Positions 53,901-64,000 of a DNA stretch of 64,000 nucleotides are shown piece after piece. The position numbers and the translations under genes are program-made. Below the pieces are notes generated by a model that made no database searches, was not told where the DNA came from, and saw nothing but the letters and a program-made list of their open reading frames with translations. Position 1 is the stretch's first letter. The number at the start of each line of letters is the position of its first letter. The DNA comes from Turritopsis dohrnii. Taxonomy: Eukaryota > Cnidaria > Hydrozoa > Anthoathecata > Oceaniidae. Location: positions 62,001-126,000 of the forward strand of contig BQMF02000217.1 in assembly GCA_027922465.2 (NCBI GenBank), read 5' to 3'.

Positions 53901-56020
53901 TCACTACCACTGCAAAAATAGAAACACCAATCATAGAAGTAGACACGAAATTGCATTTTAATCCAAGTTCTATCAATTTTATGAATTCATCGATATTATG
54001 TTTCAATAACAGCTACCCACATTTCGAGATAAAAACAACTGATGCATTCATTTTGACATATTTCTGCAAAGCATGCCTGAAAGGAACTTATACCATTGAT
54101 GATGAAGTAACAAGCTTTTCTTTGAATACATTTACCAATTTCAACACATCCGCAGAACATGGCAATCCTCACAAGAAAAAGCTTTCTTACCGTATAACGA
54201 AAAGTAATGCAACATGGCTTTTAATGAACTCAAGAATAATTTCGTGCAAGAACTGCCCTACTGGTGGCACTTGCGATGGAAATCTGATCAGCAACGATAA
54301 CTATTGGGGCTATGTTGATAGATCCAATGGTAATGTGAGTTTTGTTCCCTGCCCAAATGGCTACTGTTGTTCTGGCAAAACGGAAGTTTGTACCTCGTAT
54401 TACACGTGCAATCACCATCGCCATGGACGCTTATGCAGCACGTGTATACAAGGATATGTAGTAGATTATTTTTCAAGTCGATGCGTATTATCATCATCCT
54501 GTGAACACCCAATTTACTTTTGGCTCTTATTCATTCTTTCATTAATGTTGTATATCCTTGGTGTTGGATATTTGGATAAATCGAAAGACATTTCAAGTTT
54601 TCTGAAAAATATTATCCACCGCATTTCTTGCCATAAACTTTTCAAAAATGATAAGCACGACGACGAGGAAGAAACCAATACAATTATCGAGCTCAGACAA
54701 TACAATGACATAAAAAAAACCTGTGATGATGCTACCTCAGATATCCAGCTTCTTCTGCCTAACGAAATCACATCATGCAAAGAAAGTAACGAGGACTATT
54801 GTCGTTGGTCTGGCATCTTCAACGTATTAGTCAGCTTCTATCAGTTGAAACAATTAATGACTATTGAACTTGGATCCAAGTATTCACCTTCAAAGATAAA
54901 TACATTTTTCATAGATTTATTTAACTTGGAAACCATGAAATTACCTTTTCGTCTATGCCCATCACGTCACTTCAATGATATTCAGAAACACGTCACCAAA
55001 GATTTGGTTTTTTCTGCTGGGTTGGTTATACCTGCGATCTTAACAGCTTTATCTTTGCATCTTTTTTCTCTATATAAAAATTCACAGGAAGAAAGTAATG
55101 TTGGTCAAGAGATGCCACCTGAGGATATCTCAAATCCAGTTCAACCGAAAGACATTTATGCATCTAAAAGTAATCCCGATAAGATATCGTATCTTTGCCG
55201 CTGCTATATATGTTTCTTGCGTTTACTCACTATGAAATACAAAAACATAGCAACACTCTCGCTAGTAATGATTCATTGTATAACAGTGGACAATGCTAAT
55301 GTGTTATATGTATATGCAGAGAAAACATGTTGGGGCTTTGATCAGTATTTGGCAGCTGCTTCTCTTTGTTTGTGGATTATACCTTTTCCAGTTTCACTAT
55401 TTTTATCACTGAAACTCTTGAAAGCAGACCTCCTCACCGTTGAACGATTTCTTGTCTTCATGACAGTACCAGCAATTGTACCCTTTTATTATGTATCGAC
55501 ATTATTCAGAAAAGTTCATTGTCTCAACGCGGAGAAAAGCAAATTAAAGTCGTCCATTGAAGAACTCTTTGAACAGCCATACAGAAGTGATGGTCACAAC
55601 ACATGTAGTTATTGGCATTCGTGGTTGCTCATTCAAAGGTTTATCATCGCATATCTAATCGTCTTCAGCATCGACCCGATCTCCCGACTTGCTTTGGTGT
55701 TTCCGATTATGATGATTTTCTTGCTGATTCAGTTGAAAGTCAAGCCTTACAAAGATGGTTTGGTGAACTACTTAGAAGCTGTTTCAACGTCTGTTCTCAT
55801 CATTTTTGCAGGTGTCAATATGCTTCGCTCAGTTTTATACGTATACCGCATAGATAACGATGAATCGATTTCGAAGGTTTTGATGACTTATGATACCATC
55901 GATCCGCTATTGAATCCCATTTCGTTTCTCGTCATATATTTCATTTATGAAAATTTAGGTAAGATTTGGAAAGCGGGTAATTTGTTTTTCATTAAAAAAA
56001 TGAGGAAGAAAGTAGTTTAA
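50954..56020 (+). CDS. Large multipass membrane protein with beta-helix-like repeat ectodomain (5' incomplete)
   Basis: Open for 1,688 codons from 50954 (and without ATG back to 50861). The first in-frame ATG lies inside the folded region, so an upstream exon with the signal peptide is likely; an acceptor-like CACTCTTTAG ends at 51000. Numbering is from 50954. Residues of about 17-1030 are Asn/Ile/Ser-rich with short beta-strand periodicity, the pattern of a right-handed parallel beta-helix. From about residue 390 to 765, eight or more tandem repeats of 50-57 residues read NMVDIVNCSADNDGIFIG ... LFLSNISIKG. Each carries N-glycosylation sequons (NCS, NIS). Residues of about 1038-1165 are cysteine-rich (CPTGGTCDG, NYWGY, PCPNGYCCSG, GRLCSTCIQGY). 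From about 1185 to 1675 there are around ten hydrophobic spans, with a conserved-looking LPFRLCPSRHF loop. It is probably a cell-surface protein with a huge glycosylated ectodomain. Similar layouts in invertebrates are annotated only loosely (Pmp-like, GPCR-like). I do not recognise a named family and assign no function. Confidence 0.85.
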   Translation: MIIFLNSNVAINHSLGHDFRVFLSANGEDTKDCGRINHPCHSLKYAYLRHLESNVTVIIMNEKCDKYIINETILLSGSINIRGLQKNGCLPTLISNNNISAFALQEGSKQINITIETIYLMDINLIHKDPNIEAVNIAISNCSIKSTTYQSFLTINLAKHGKISIDRSTFTSSGIVIAGHQSSPNVIVKIKNSVFFNDSTINITNSDTFILTECQFKNQLKNHTLQVEQVKVLEIIDVLIQDSKGFIYIRESNSRIHRLLIINIHGNVDLFDVSGSNFRASNITIINGTCKNIFYAVFNDVFSIINITIQHISSQNMIDIFKGGGVDMKEVKIVNGSADWNCIVVIHESSTMSLSNISVKETSVKRNVLFIRSENQHQHQSQINMIQIINCSADNDGIFIGRSTQLFLSNISIKGLNVNGNILKVYDSFYAPTININMVDIVNCSADNDGIFIGRPRQLFLSNISIKGLNVNGNILKVYDSFYAPTININMVDIVNCSANNDGIFIGRSTQLFLSNISIKGLNVNGNILKVYDSFYAPTININMVDIVNCSADNDGIFIGRSMELFLSNISIKGTNVNGKILMVYYSAHTSTINMVDIVNCSADDDGIFIAPSTQLFLSNISIKGTNVNGNILWVLDSTTININMVDIVKCSAANAGISIAPYRQLFLSNISVKGTNVNNNILRVYDSASDHISTFNINMVDIVNCSADNDGISIEHYRYLFLSNISIKGLNVNGNVLDIDSSRNWNAEDSIININMIEIINCSAGTDGLRIERSNTTLLSNIVFQNTSSKNVMINVIEVKNVNITYLNVSNSKASKFISTSENSDLRRVYNNKNGSYHSAIINTIKREYSRNLTLQDWRRQLRNYDIFPSLEKRTGELALHSMKFHLTDIVLKNVTFETVFKSRNVFWWIKNLYMHRSKRVFDIAEGSATFSDIDVTCYEGAQLVNSNLSIKNSIFKVSKRAVYFRSDNNHRVTMNARNIFITTTAKIETPIIEVDTKLHFNPSSINFMNSSILCFNNSYPHFEIKTTDAFILTYFCKACLKGTYTIDDEVTSFSLNTFTNFNTSAEHGNPHKKKLSYRITKSNATWLLMNSRIISCKNCPTGGTCDGNLISNDNYWGYVDRSNGNVSFVPCPNGYCCSGKTEVCTSYYTCNHHRHGRLCSTCIQGYVVDYFSSRCVLSSSCEHPIYFWLLFILSLMLYILGVGYLDKSKDISSFLKNIIHRISCHKLFKNDKHDDEEETNTIIELRQYNDIKKTCDDATSDIQLLLPNEITSCKESNEDYCRWSGIFNVLVSFYQLKQLMTIELGSKYSPSKINTFFIDLFNLETMKLPFRLCPSRHFNDIQKHVTKDLVFSAGLVIPAILTALSLHLFSLYKNSQEESNVGQEMPPEDISNPVQPKDIYASKSNPDKISYLCRCYICFLRLLTMKYKNIATLSLVMIHCITVDNANVLYVYAEKTCWGFDQYLAAASLCLWIIPFPVSLFLSLKLLKADLLTVERFLVFMTVPAIVPFYYVSTLFRKVHCLNAEKSKLKSSIEELFEQPYRSDGHNTCSYWHSWLLIQRFIIAYLIVFSIDPISRLALVFPIMMIFLLIQLKVKPYKDGLVNYLEAVSTSVLIIFAGVNMLRSVLYVYRIDNDESISKVLMTYDTIDPLLNPISFLVIYFIYENLGKIWKAGNLFFIKKMRKKVV
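52099..53262 (+). repeat. Intragenic tandem repeats of 150-171 bp
   Basis: The landmark AACTGTTCAG (or a close variant) recurs at 52121, 52280, 52439, 52598, 52751, 52901, 53066 and 53237. The first three intervals are all exactly 159 bp and those units are nearly identical in DNA, including a GGTTTATGACAGTTTTTACG block; later intervals are 153, 150, 165 and 171 bp. All are multiples of three, so the frame is kept. Confidence 0.95.
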
Positions 56021-59000
56021 TATTGGTAATAATTTGTTATCATGAAAATATTGGCCTGGAACTCTGTTTTTAACTGTTATTTTGGTATATTTGACTCTAA
56101 TCAGTTGAAACCGTCGTCCTCTATTATATGATAGTGTTATGTTGTACTAATATAATGTTCAGTGGAATATATTAACAGGTGTCCAGACCAAATTGTTCAA
56201 GAATTTTTTCATAAGCCATTATTGGTGCCAGGAAATTCATTTTTTCATAAAAATGTCACTACATTCAGTGCCTAGTTTTCAAGGAAATTACGTATGGTTG
56301 TTACCTGAATAACAATGAGAAGTAACTAAATCAGGGGAAGTGTGTCCAAAAATCCTCTTACTATGGTTTTGTTAACTATAATTGTTATACTTAACAGTAG
56401 GCGATGAATGTAATGATGTAATTAACAAAATGTTTACAATAGCTTTTTAATTTCTATCTGCTCTCAAATTACAAATTTCCTTTTTTATCTCCGTTATGTG
56501 GGTAGATGTTTCTATTTCTATTGTTATACGATATACAATTCTGCTCAAGCGTTTTTTTGAATCTGTTCTTATTTCGATTGTTCTAATTAAGATTTCGTTC
56601 CACAGTTCATACAGCAGTTTTATTGATGATACAAACTGCTTAATGGCACAATCACATCAAATTCCATAATTGTCTGAGTGTTACATTCTAAAGTTATGAA
56701 TTTCTTTTTTAACTTCTTTTTGTGAGTATATGCCTATGTTTATATTTAATATACAACTCTACTGATTGGAATCTCTTTTTGTTGTGCAATAATTTGGTAT
56801 CCGTTTTCTTTGTCTGAATTATTACTCTTGAGTCGATTTCCACCCCGACTTAATACTGCAGCTTATGAAGGTAAGCTGATTAAATACAGCGAAATCAGCA
56901 GCATATTTAACGGTTTAATGTAAATTAACCAAATTTTTCGATTATTGTAAAGTAATTGTCACATGTAATCTAATTGTAATTAAATTTCAATTTAATATGG
57001 CGTGGTTGCAGAAAAATTGAAAATTTCCAAAGTCTTTGTGTCAAACGCAGATTATCATGCCTATCTATACGGTTTCTTCTGGTAAAATAGACAACAATCC
57101 CATTTGGCTAGGGATAACCGGAAGTTTTTATCCTGGATTCGGTGTAATAATCAAACGTTCAACCCATATCAAGTAAGCTTTTGAAAATAATCCAATCACT
57201 CGCAACTATGCCAGGGTAAAAAAAATTATTTAAGGAATACTGTTTTATTTTAAAATTGTTTCTTTTTCATATCACGGTTATTGATTATTTCTATATATGA
57301 GGTATTATCTTAAGGTACGATTTCTATGGATTTATTTGCTATTTTCTGTATTATCTTCTCAAATATCATTTTAACACCATTTTCCATCACTGATGTATAT
57401 CATTTCTTTACGTTGAAATACGTTTTTACAATACTGAGTGGTAGTTAATTTGAAATTTAAGAAATGTAATTATAATTAACATTTTGACGAGGAATTCACA
57501 TTAATTCAATGTTTATTTTGTGATTTGTGAAAATATATCTTTGTGGGGGAAAAAGACTTTTGACTCTTGATTTTCTGTCATCCCTTGCATTGAGTGCTGT
57601 CAATCTCTTTTGTACTGCATTTGATATGATCATTATTGAGGGAAATGCACCATCTGAGACATAAAGAAGATTTCTAGTTACGTTGTTATCGGAAAATTAA
57701 ATTAGAACCTTGAAATACTAAAAACTTTGTAAGAAAGGCTTAATGATAGGAATATAGTGACGACACAGAACAACTTTTGGGCTATTTCCGTTTATCTTAA
57801 CTAGTATCAGGCACTGATGCGGGTAACTCATTAATTGCCCAAATGTTAGCAACGCAAAATGTCATAACGAGGAGAAGGTTCTCTACGGAGAAAAGTTAAA
57901 TTTGGATTTTGACAAAATTAGCAAAGGGGCATTGGAGGGTGCTAAAATATTGTACGACAAATTTGATAACATAACGTGACACAAATCCTGTTTTTGATGT
58001 AGCAACTAGGAACGTATACAGCTGTCATGTTTTGAACTAGTTACAAACGATTGATGAAATAAATACACCAGTAATGTTTGACTTCCTATCATACCTGGAA
58101 AGTTTTTTTTCTCTGGTTTTACATGAAGGGTGGAGACAAAACGATTTAAATGTTTTAGATTTCAAGACACACAGTTGCTCACATAACATAAATCTGTCTC
58201 ATTTACTAATTGCAGCTACATAATCTTAAGGAAACATTTATATATTTGAGGTTTTGGAAAAATATCACGTAAACTGATATTTGGGTCCGCAATATTGCCG
58301 ATGGGGTGACGAAAAATTTGGGTCCAAAAAATTGTTTTGGGAGAGGTCTGTGAGGCCATTGAATTCTTTGATCAACGATTGGTCGTATGTTCCTATGCAT
58401 TTTTGGATCAGATTTTCGAGCTCTACAACATGGGTATACCATCAGTTGAAGATTTGGTGATTGAATTGAAGTTTATTGATTATAACCTAGAATTTACTTC
58501 TAACTGCTTCTAATTATTGGAATTAGAATTGGAAGAACAATAAATCGAATGAAAACGAGATTAGATTTTAACACAATTCAGTGTTTGGAACAGAAATTCG
58601 CAAAAGTTCTATCAGGGCAGAAGCTTCACTCAATATAGTGTCTTATAGTATACGGTTTGACAATTAGATAAATGGCTTGCGGACAACTCTAGCCTCTCAA
58701 TAAACTTAGCCTTTTTTTCTTCAATTAATGCCGGCGAGAAAGAAGCTCTGGAATGAGCTTGATTTTGGCAATATTAGTTATAAGTTTGTTTAACAAAATG
58801 CCAGCATTTCTAGTTGCACTCAGAACTTTTTAACTTGTCTTCTGGTTGAACCGTGTGCAAAACCGTCAAAAAGTCACTGCGATGAAGAACATTTTTATGG
58901 AAAGAATATATTTGTATTTCCATAGAAATGGACTCCTTTGCATTGAGTTTACAATAAATTTGCCCGTCCTGAATGCCTCGTTCTTCCAGACGAAAACAAG

Positions 59001-59692
59001 AGACGTCTCACCACAAAAGTAGCATGATTGCAGCTACTTCAGTACTACTTACTACTTCAGACATATCCAACTGTGCTATGCTACAGTCAGGGTGTTAGGT
59101 TTCATAGGCAGTTGTTAAGTTCTTTAAGATAGTTATACACGAAGTCGTTGCCATGGTTGCATCTTCGTAGCACACACAAAACCCGGTTCAACCGAAATGA
59201 ACCCGTTATAACTAACCTCTTTAATTTTGCAATTACGTAGACTGGGAAATCGAGAAACGAGCCGTTCATCATTAAGGTATGCTGCGAGATAAAAATCTCG
59301 ATTATCTTAATATTTGTTTAAAAAATAACCATAAATCTTGAAATAACTTCAACACAAAATTTTAAAAGCCAGATATCTGACTTCTAAGAAGTCAATAGTT
59401 CAAAATATTTATTTGTTTTACTTCGACCATTTCTTCAATTTCATCAAAAAGGAAGACAAACATGCTTGACTTTTCAACTGGATAACCACTCAAAGAAGCA
59501 AATGTTGTGACGATGAGAGAGAGAAAGAAGGTACGTGAAGCCATGCAAGCTGCATAATCGGTGATTAATTGTTGAAAAATGATGTAAGGTTTAAAGACCT
59601 TGATGCAGTGAAGTTATCGTGATGACATGTATATATTACCGAATGGAACGTAAAATATTGACGTGAACAAGCTTAACGACAAATACGTCACG
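56021..59692. other. No gene recognised; two repeat copies
   Basis: 3' flank of the large membrane-protein gene. The stretch at about 58380-58445 (TTTTCGAGCTCTACAACATG) is related to the reverse complement of about 11840-11905, a dispersed repeat. The MITE at 58848-58975 is listed separately. Nothing else is supported. Confidence 0.45.
58848..58975. mobile_element. CCCAGCGGGCAAA-family MITE, copy 2
   Basis: The blocks CCGTCAAAAAGTCACTGCGA, TCCATAGAAATGGACTCCTT and AATTTGCCCGTC match, in order, the reverse complement of the element at 11493-11617. The left terminus is eroded, and the TA borders are not clean here. Confidence 0.65.
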
Positions 59693-60933
59693 CTACAGAT
59701 ACACAACGTCACTTAGGACATTCGTATGGTCATCCTTGTCGAGTGTGTCGGAGTTTGTGGCGCCGTTAGCGGATGTTTCATTCGCTGCATAATTAGTAGA
59801 AGGAACATCTGTCATCGTCGTCGAAACGTTGTTCGTCGTTTCGGATAATGGTGACGTATCTGACGGAGAGGACGGCGACACAGTTGCTGCTTCGTTCTTT
59901 TCGAGTTTAAGAAGTTCAATTTTCAGTTCTGCGAAGTGATTTTTAAGGGAGTCATAATTGTGTGCAGTAGACTTTCTCTTAGACGCTTGCTCCTTTAATT
60001 CCTTTAACCAACGCTCGCATTGAGCGATAATCTTCGCTTTCTTGCGTAAACAATGTTTGTGAACGATCTGTAAACAAAAACAAACAAACAAACATTACGA
60101 CAAAACGTATGACATAAAATGAAAACGTTGAAATTCCATGAGAAATTCCTCCTGAAGACAAGGAACTATCTTGTAACTAATTTATTGAAGACATAGTAAA
60201 ATTTATTTGGAGTCCTTTTATGCTCAGAAGAAGAAACCCAAGAGATTAATTTACTAATTGAAACACTTTGAAAAGACAAACCTATATGTTTGTCAAAACT
60301 ATTGAATCATTTCCCAGAGCCTTTTGACAATTAAAATATCTTATACGAAAGTAAAAGCAGAACGTCTGGGTCTGAGGTTGTACATGTGATTTCAACAAGT
60401 GACGTAAATCCTGCAAATGGAATATTTTTTTGTTCGAGTGCTATAGTGGTTTTCCCATTGAATATAGAGATCTAACAAAAAGCAACACAAACTTTATAAA
60501 GCTATGAAATTACTGTTCTGCAAACACCCTAAATAAACTCCAAACGCCCTTAACGACCTTTTACATTCATTTTTAACGCCCAGCACTAAGATTGATAAAA
60601 TCATATAACCAATGGAGATGATGATGAAGGAAGGAAGTTAATAGAACTACATACCTGTTTGAAGCAACTAGACGGTCGTTTGATTTGTTCTAGAATTGCC
60701 CATTTTACTGTAGCTTGTTCAATATTCGCGTTATAATCATTGGAGTTTATTTTTCCTTGTGGTGTTCCTCGTAGTCGCTCGTACCCGGGTTCGTTGAAAT
60801 ACGGATCGGAAACTAAAATCAGTGACTGAATAGACACTAGTACCTGGAAAGTACGTAAAAACAAGATTGAACAATAACAACAACAACAACAATAAAACAA
60901 CAACAACAACAACAACAATAAAACAACAATAGC

Positions 60934-60979
<46 letters not shown>

Positions 60980-63839
60980 TGGTCACCTGAAGTAAATTTG
61001 ACGTTTGTGCGTTCCATCTTTCTTCGGGTCGACCATGCCATGTGTTCAGGATGCTCAAACAAACTTTCCCGTCGTTGTAAAGATTCGGATTAAATCGGAC
61101 CGTATGTTTGCCGGTTGTTTGTAAGTTGACACACATGGGTGACATCGGGTAATCTTGTGGGAAATAAATATCGAATTCAAAACAGCCGTTCTCATAGGGG
61201 GTATCTTCTGGACCAGTGATTAATACCTAGAAGTAATTGTTTATATCTCTTAACATATCCGATTTTATAAATCGGGATGATTCAGTTTTAATAATACATA
61301 ATAATATATAATATAATAATATAATAACTCTAAACATGATTGAAAAAAACAACAAGATAACCAACCTTCATAACATCCAGTCGATCTTCGTCGCATTGCA
61401 GAAATACAGTTGAGCTAAAGGAGATTGGTAATGAAGTTGATAAGGAGGCCACTTCTTGAGCTAATCGTCGTGCGCGTGAAGCATTCAAGGCGTCGGCATT
61501 TTTGGCGGCTGCTAGTACAGAGTTGGCGTAATGATACGGCACGTTAAAGTGTATCGTACCGTCGTCTTTCTCCGTCACTATCTCGTAAGTGTCTAAAACC
61601 AAAAACAGGGTTATGTCTATAGTTTCTTGGTAGAAAATTCACAATGAAATTCCAGTGTAGCAAACCCATTGTAACAACGGATCTCTCGATTCTACCAATC
61701 AAATGTTTCCCTTTTGCCTTTTATATAACAATGCAACAAACCGGGTGTTGGGTCCGGTGACAGCGAGACATTCACAGAAAATATTTGGTTTTTATTTTTT
61801 GTAACGAAACTGATAAAGTTTTACGTACCAAACTGTAGTTCACTCATCTCGTTTACATATCTATCCTGTTCGGTTTCTTTATCGTCTACTGAACATATCA
61901 ACTCATCCGACGTTGACGACGTCGATACTTCGTCGGCCGTCGTGTCTGCCGTATAGAGCATGTTCTGTTTTGCTTGATAGTTCTCCACACAGCATAAAAC
62001 ATACGCTGTCGTAGCGTGGATATCTTTCAGCAGAAGATTCAAAGCTTCGCTATCACTCTCACTCACTTCACTAGACTTGGACGTCGAGTCTTCGCCAAAA
62101 CCAGTTAAGCGGGTTTCCATAGGCGCAACTAGCCTGGATTTGGTGGAACTTTTGTCCTTAACTGTTTTGTTTTTAGCTTTGTGTGTTACTCTGTGACAAA
62201 ACAAAGGAGAATATCTTTCTACGTACATACACATTAAGAAGTTATGATATTACTAGCGATACATACTTCAGTCGAACTTGGTAAGTGTCCACACAAGATT
62301 TCAGCTTCGATAGAAGTTTACATAAGGACGTAGATCTTTCGGTTTGCTCTCCAGCCTCTCCTTTTGTACTGGTCAACAAAGGTAATAACGATTCACTGGA
62401 TGCGAGAGAACGCAAGACAGACATGACGCTGTGATACAAAGGAATGTGACGAGACATATCCAGAACTAGAATGTAAACACGTGTTGGCATTATTATAAGT
62501 TGACCAATCACAGGTAAGCATTATTGTAAACTGACCAATAAAATACGATCTTTTGCAAGTAAAGTCAGTGATAAGCAAGGGCAACACATCGCAGACATTT
62601 AACGGCTTGTAAGTGAAATAGTGGCCACACACACTACAAAAGTAAGGTGTAAAGTGTAAGAGAAATTACACTTGCCACTGTATGGCGCAAATAATCACCG
62701 CCGGCACTGTGTTCCGTCAAAAAATACGCCCTCCAAACTATCTTTTTAACTTTCCTTACCAGAATCGTTTCTAAGGTATCCGGCTAAAATGTCTCCAACA
62801 TGGTGTCCTGTAACCAACTGCTCGAATTCCTTCATTAACGCAATGTGTTCTGGGTAGATGTTCATCGGACCTGATTGGTCGTCGCTGTCAATAAACGCGG
62901 AAAGCACCTACAGAGAAATCCGGCAACCGTCAGATTCGTTTGCAGTTTTCACTCAAATAGAAAGAATGATAGGATAATATTGGAGAAAAGTTAACATGGT
63001 TACTTGAAGGATCACCACAATCTGTTCCTCATCTTTCTTCTTTTCCTTCAACGCCTTTTCGATATCCCAGCTTGAAACTGTAGAACCGGTACCGAAACCT
63101 GTACCCTTGGCCCAGTAATTCCCATCATGGCCGCCTTGTAGACTAAAAAGACAGAAATTGCATTGTCATTGTTCTGATAATACACAATCAACTTAAAATA
63201 CTGAAGTATTAAGTGTTGTTCCTTGATTTGAGCTATTACAATAGAGAATTTTTTTGAAATTCATTCAAAAAACGAGCAGGTTTAATCGAGGGGATTGGTC
63301 GAGTTCGAAAACTGACGGAGAAACGTGCTTTTAACAAGGATATCTAATAACTTTCACGAAAAGGCAAACACGCACAGAAATCCTTTAAATATTTTACAAG
63401 GGAGCTTTCTCAAGAAAACACACAGAGGTTCTCTACATAATTTCTTTTCATGAACGTCTTAGCCTGTGTGTTTCTTTTCGTCTTTAAAGACAACGGAACA
63501 GTCAAGAGCAACAGAAGAACAAAAAGACATTCATAGTAACCACTGGCATCCTGAGCAAGTTAGTCACCAGTCTTTTGTTTTGTTTATTTCTGTTTAGTTC
63601 TTCTTACCTTTTGTTTGTTGGTAAATGAGCCAATCCACTTTTCTTTCGTCTTTTTTCTTTATTGTAGGAAAAGAATTCTAACGTCTCTAAAACTAAAGAC
63701 ATCACTTGTTCTTGGAAGGCCAATTTTCTCAACTGCACCCCTTCCTCGGATGTGGCTTTGCTTTCTTCGAAAAGGATTTGTAGGGATTTAAGCGGAAGAA
63801 CGGGCAGGTCCTGCGCCACAGCTAAATTCTGCAATTGCT
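59693..63839 (-). CDS. BIRC6: BIRC6 (BRUCE/Apollon), 3' end with UBC domain; partial
   Basis: Nine minus-strand exons: 63608-63839, 63004-63142, 62760-62907, 62267-62465, 61829-62190, 61366-61592, 60987-61226, 60655-60843 and 59693-60067. All introns are GT-AG and the phases fit, giving 702 residues and a stop. BIRC6 is a giant membrane-associated E2/E3 ubiquitin ligase that restrains caspases and autophagy. Supporting blocks: [33 protein letters not shown], then the UBC domain with [20 protein letters not shown], the active-site cysteine (codon 61061-61059) in [19 protein letters not shown], and [18 protein letters not shown]. The helical C-terminus ([18 protein letters not shown]) follows and ends in a Ser/Thr-rich tail unlike that of vertebrates. 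The linker exon 61829-62190 is acidic and Ser/Thr-rich. The BIR domain and most of the protein lie beyond the window; 63840-64000 is intron. Confidence 0.95.
60871..60980. repeat. (CAA)n microsatellite in a BIRC6 intron
   Basis: An imperfect CAA run fills most of the short intron (60844-60986) between the two exons that together encode the UBC core. It gives rise to spurious frames reading poly-Val or poly-Leu. Confidence 0.9.
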
Positions 63840-64000
63840 CTAAAAGACGAAAAAGAAAAGGTCCTTATCATATACCTCGTACAAAGCAAGGCAACGCACA
63901 CATGATAAAAGTCATGTGGTAAAATATTCATGCCCTCGCAGACACAGAAAACAGAATCACTTCAGTTATGAATTTGGATGAGGAAAGTTAGGTCATGAAA

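Noticed and set aside
58206..58442. 78-codon minus frame and a plus-strand FELYNMGIPSVEDLVIEL reading
   Set aside because: The segment is related to a repeat near 11.85 kb and neither reading is continuous there; treated as repeat, not as an exon.
60601..61145. Two long minus frames with poly-Val and poly-Leu
   Set aside because: They read through the (CAA)n intron of BIRC6; the real coding parts are the exons 60655-60843 and 60987-61226.

Overview
This is a nuclear contig from an animal, AT-rich (roughly one third G+C), with spliced genes, vertebrate-type TTAGGG repeats and a heavy load of decayed mobile DNA. The mix of elements (PIF/Harbinger, hAT, pogo-like and mariner-like short elements, Ty3/Gypsy-type, RTE- and CR1/L2-like LINEs, a DIRS-like scrap), a Myb/SANT-like gene of a kind I associate with cnidarians, and a very large beta-helix membrane protein suggest an early-branching invertebrate, most likely a cnidarian or something similar. 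That taxonomic guess is inference. There is no bacterial or organellar DNA.

Two housekeeping genes are recognised with confidence, both on the minus strand. TGFBRAP1/VPS3 (7324-9909) is an endosomal tethering subunit encoded in one uninterrupted 861-codon frame. At the right edge lie nine consecutive exons (59693-63839) of the 3' end of BIRC6 (BRUCE/Apollon). They splice in frame to 702 residues that include the whole ubiquitin-conjugating (UBC) domain with its catalytic cysteine; the rest of this giant gene continues beyond 64000.

Two further genes look real but are less well identified. One is a 228-aa Myb/SANT-like protein (19520-20206, minus). The other is a protein of about 1,690 aa (50954-56020, plus): a long beta-helix-like ectodomain with at least eight tandem 50-57-residue repeats, a cysteine-rich juxtamembrane module and about ten membrane spans. 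The true start of the second is probably in an upstream exon.

The rest is a palimpsest of transposons. Left to right: a Harbinger-type MITE (1199-1593) and a decayed Harbinger element with transposase remains (2613-4063); a telomere-repeat hairpin element (5660-5792); two TA-flanked MITEs (11493-11617, 12306-12877); an intact Gypsy-type gag-protease-RT-RNase H frame without integrase (13156-16383); duplicated 1.27-kb modules (20.8-26.6 kb); a LINE scrap, a 27-bp minisatellite and a gutted hAT (28.2-30.7 kb); a 128-bp satellite array (30.9-31.5 kb); a LINE inserted inside a pogo-like element with both target duplications still visible (31981-33794); a palindromic CACATA array (34.4-35.1 kb); a broken RTE LINE (35.9-38.3 kb); and a stack of nested inverted-repeat elements (40966-45120). 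Stretches in which I see nothing are stated as such. The most interesting objects are the beta-helix receptor-like protein with freshly homogenised repeats, the telomeric-loop hairpin, the integrase-less Gypsy frame and the duplicated promoter-like modules.
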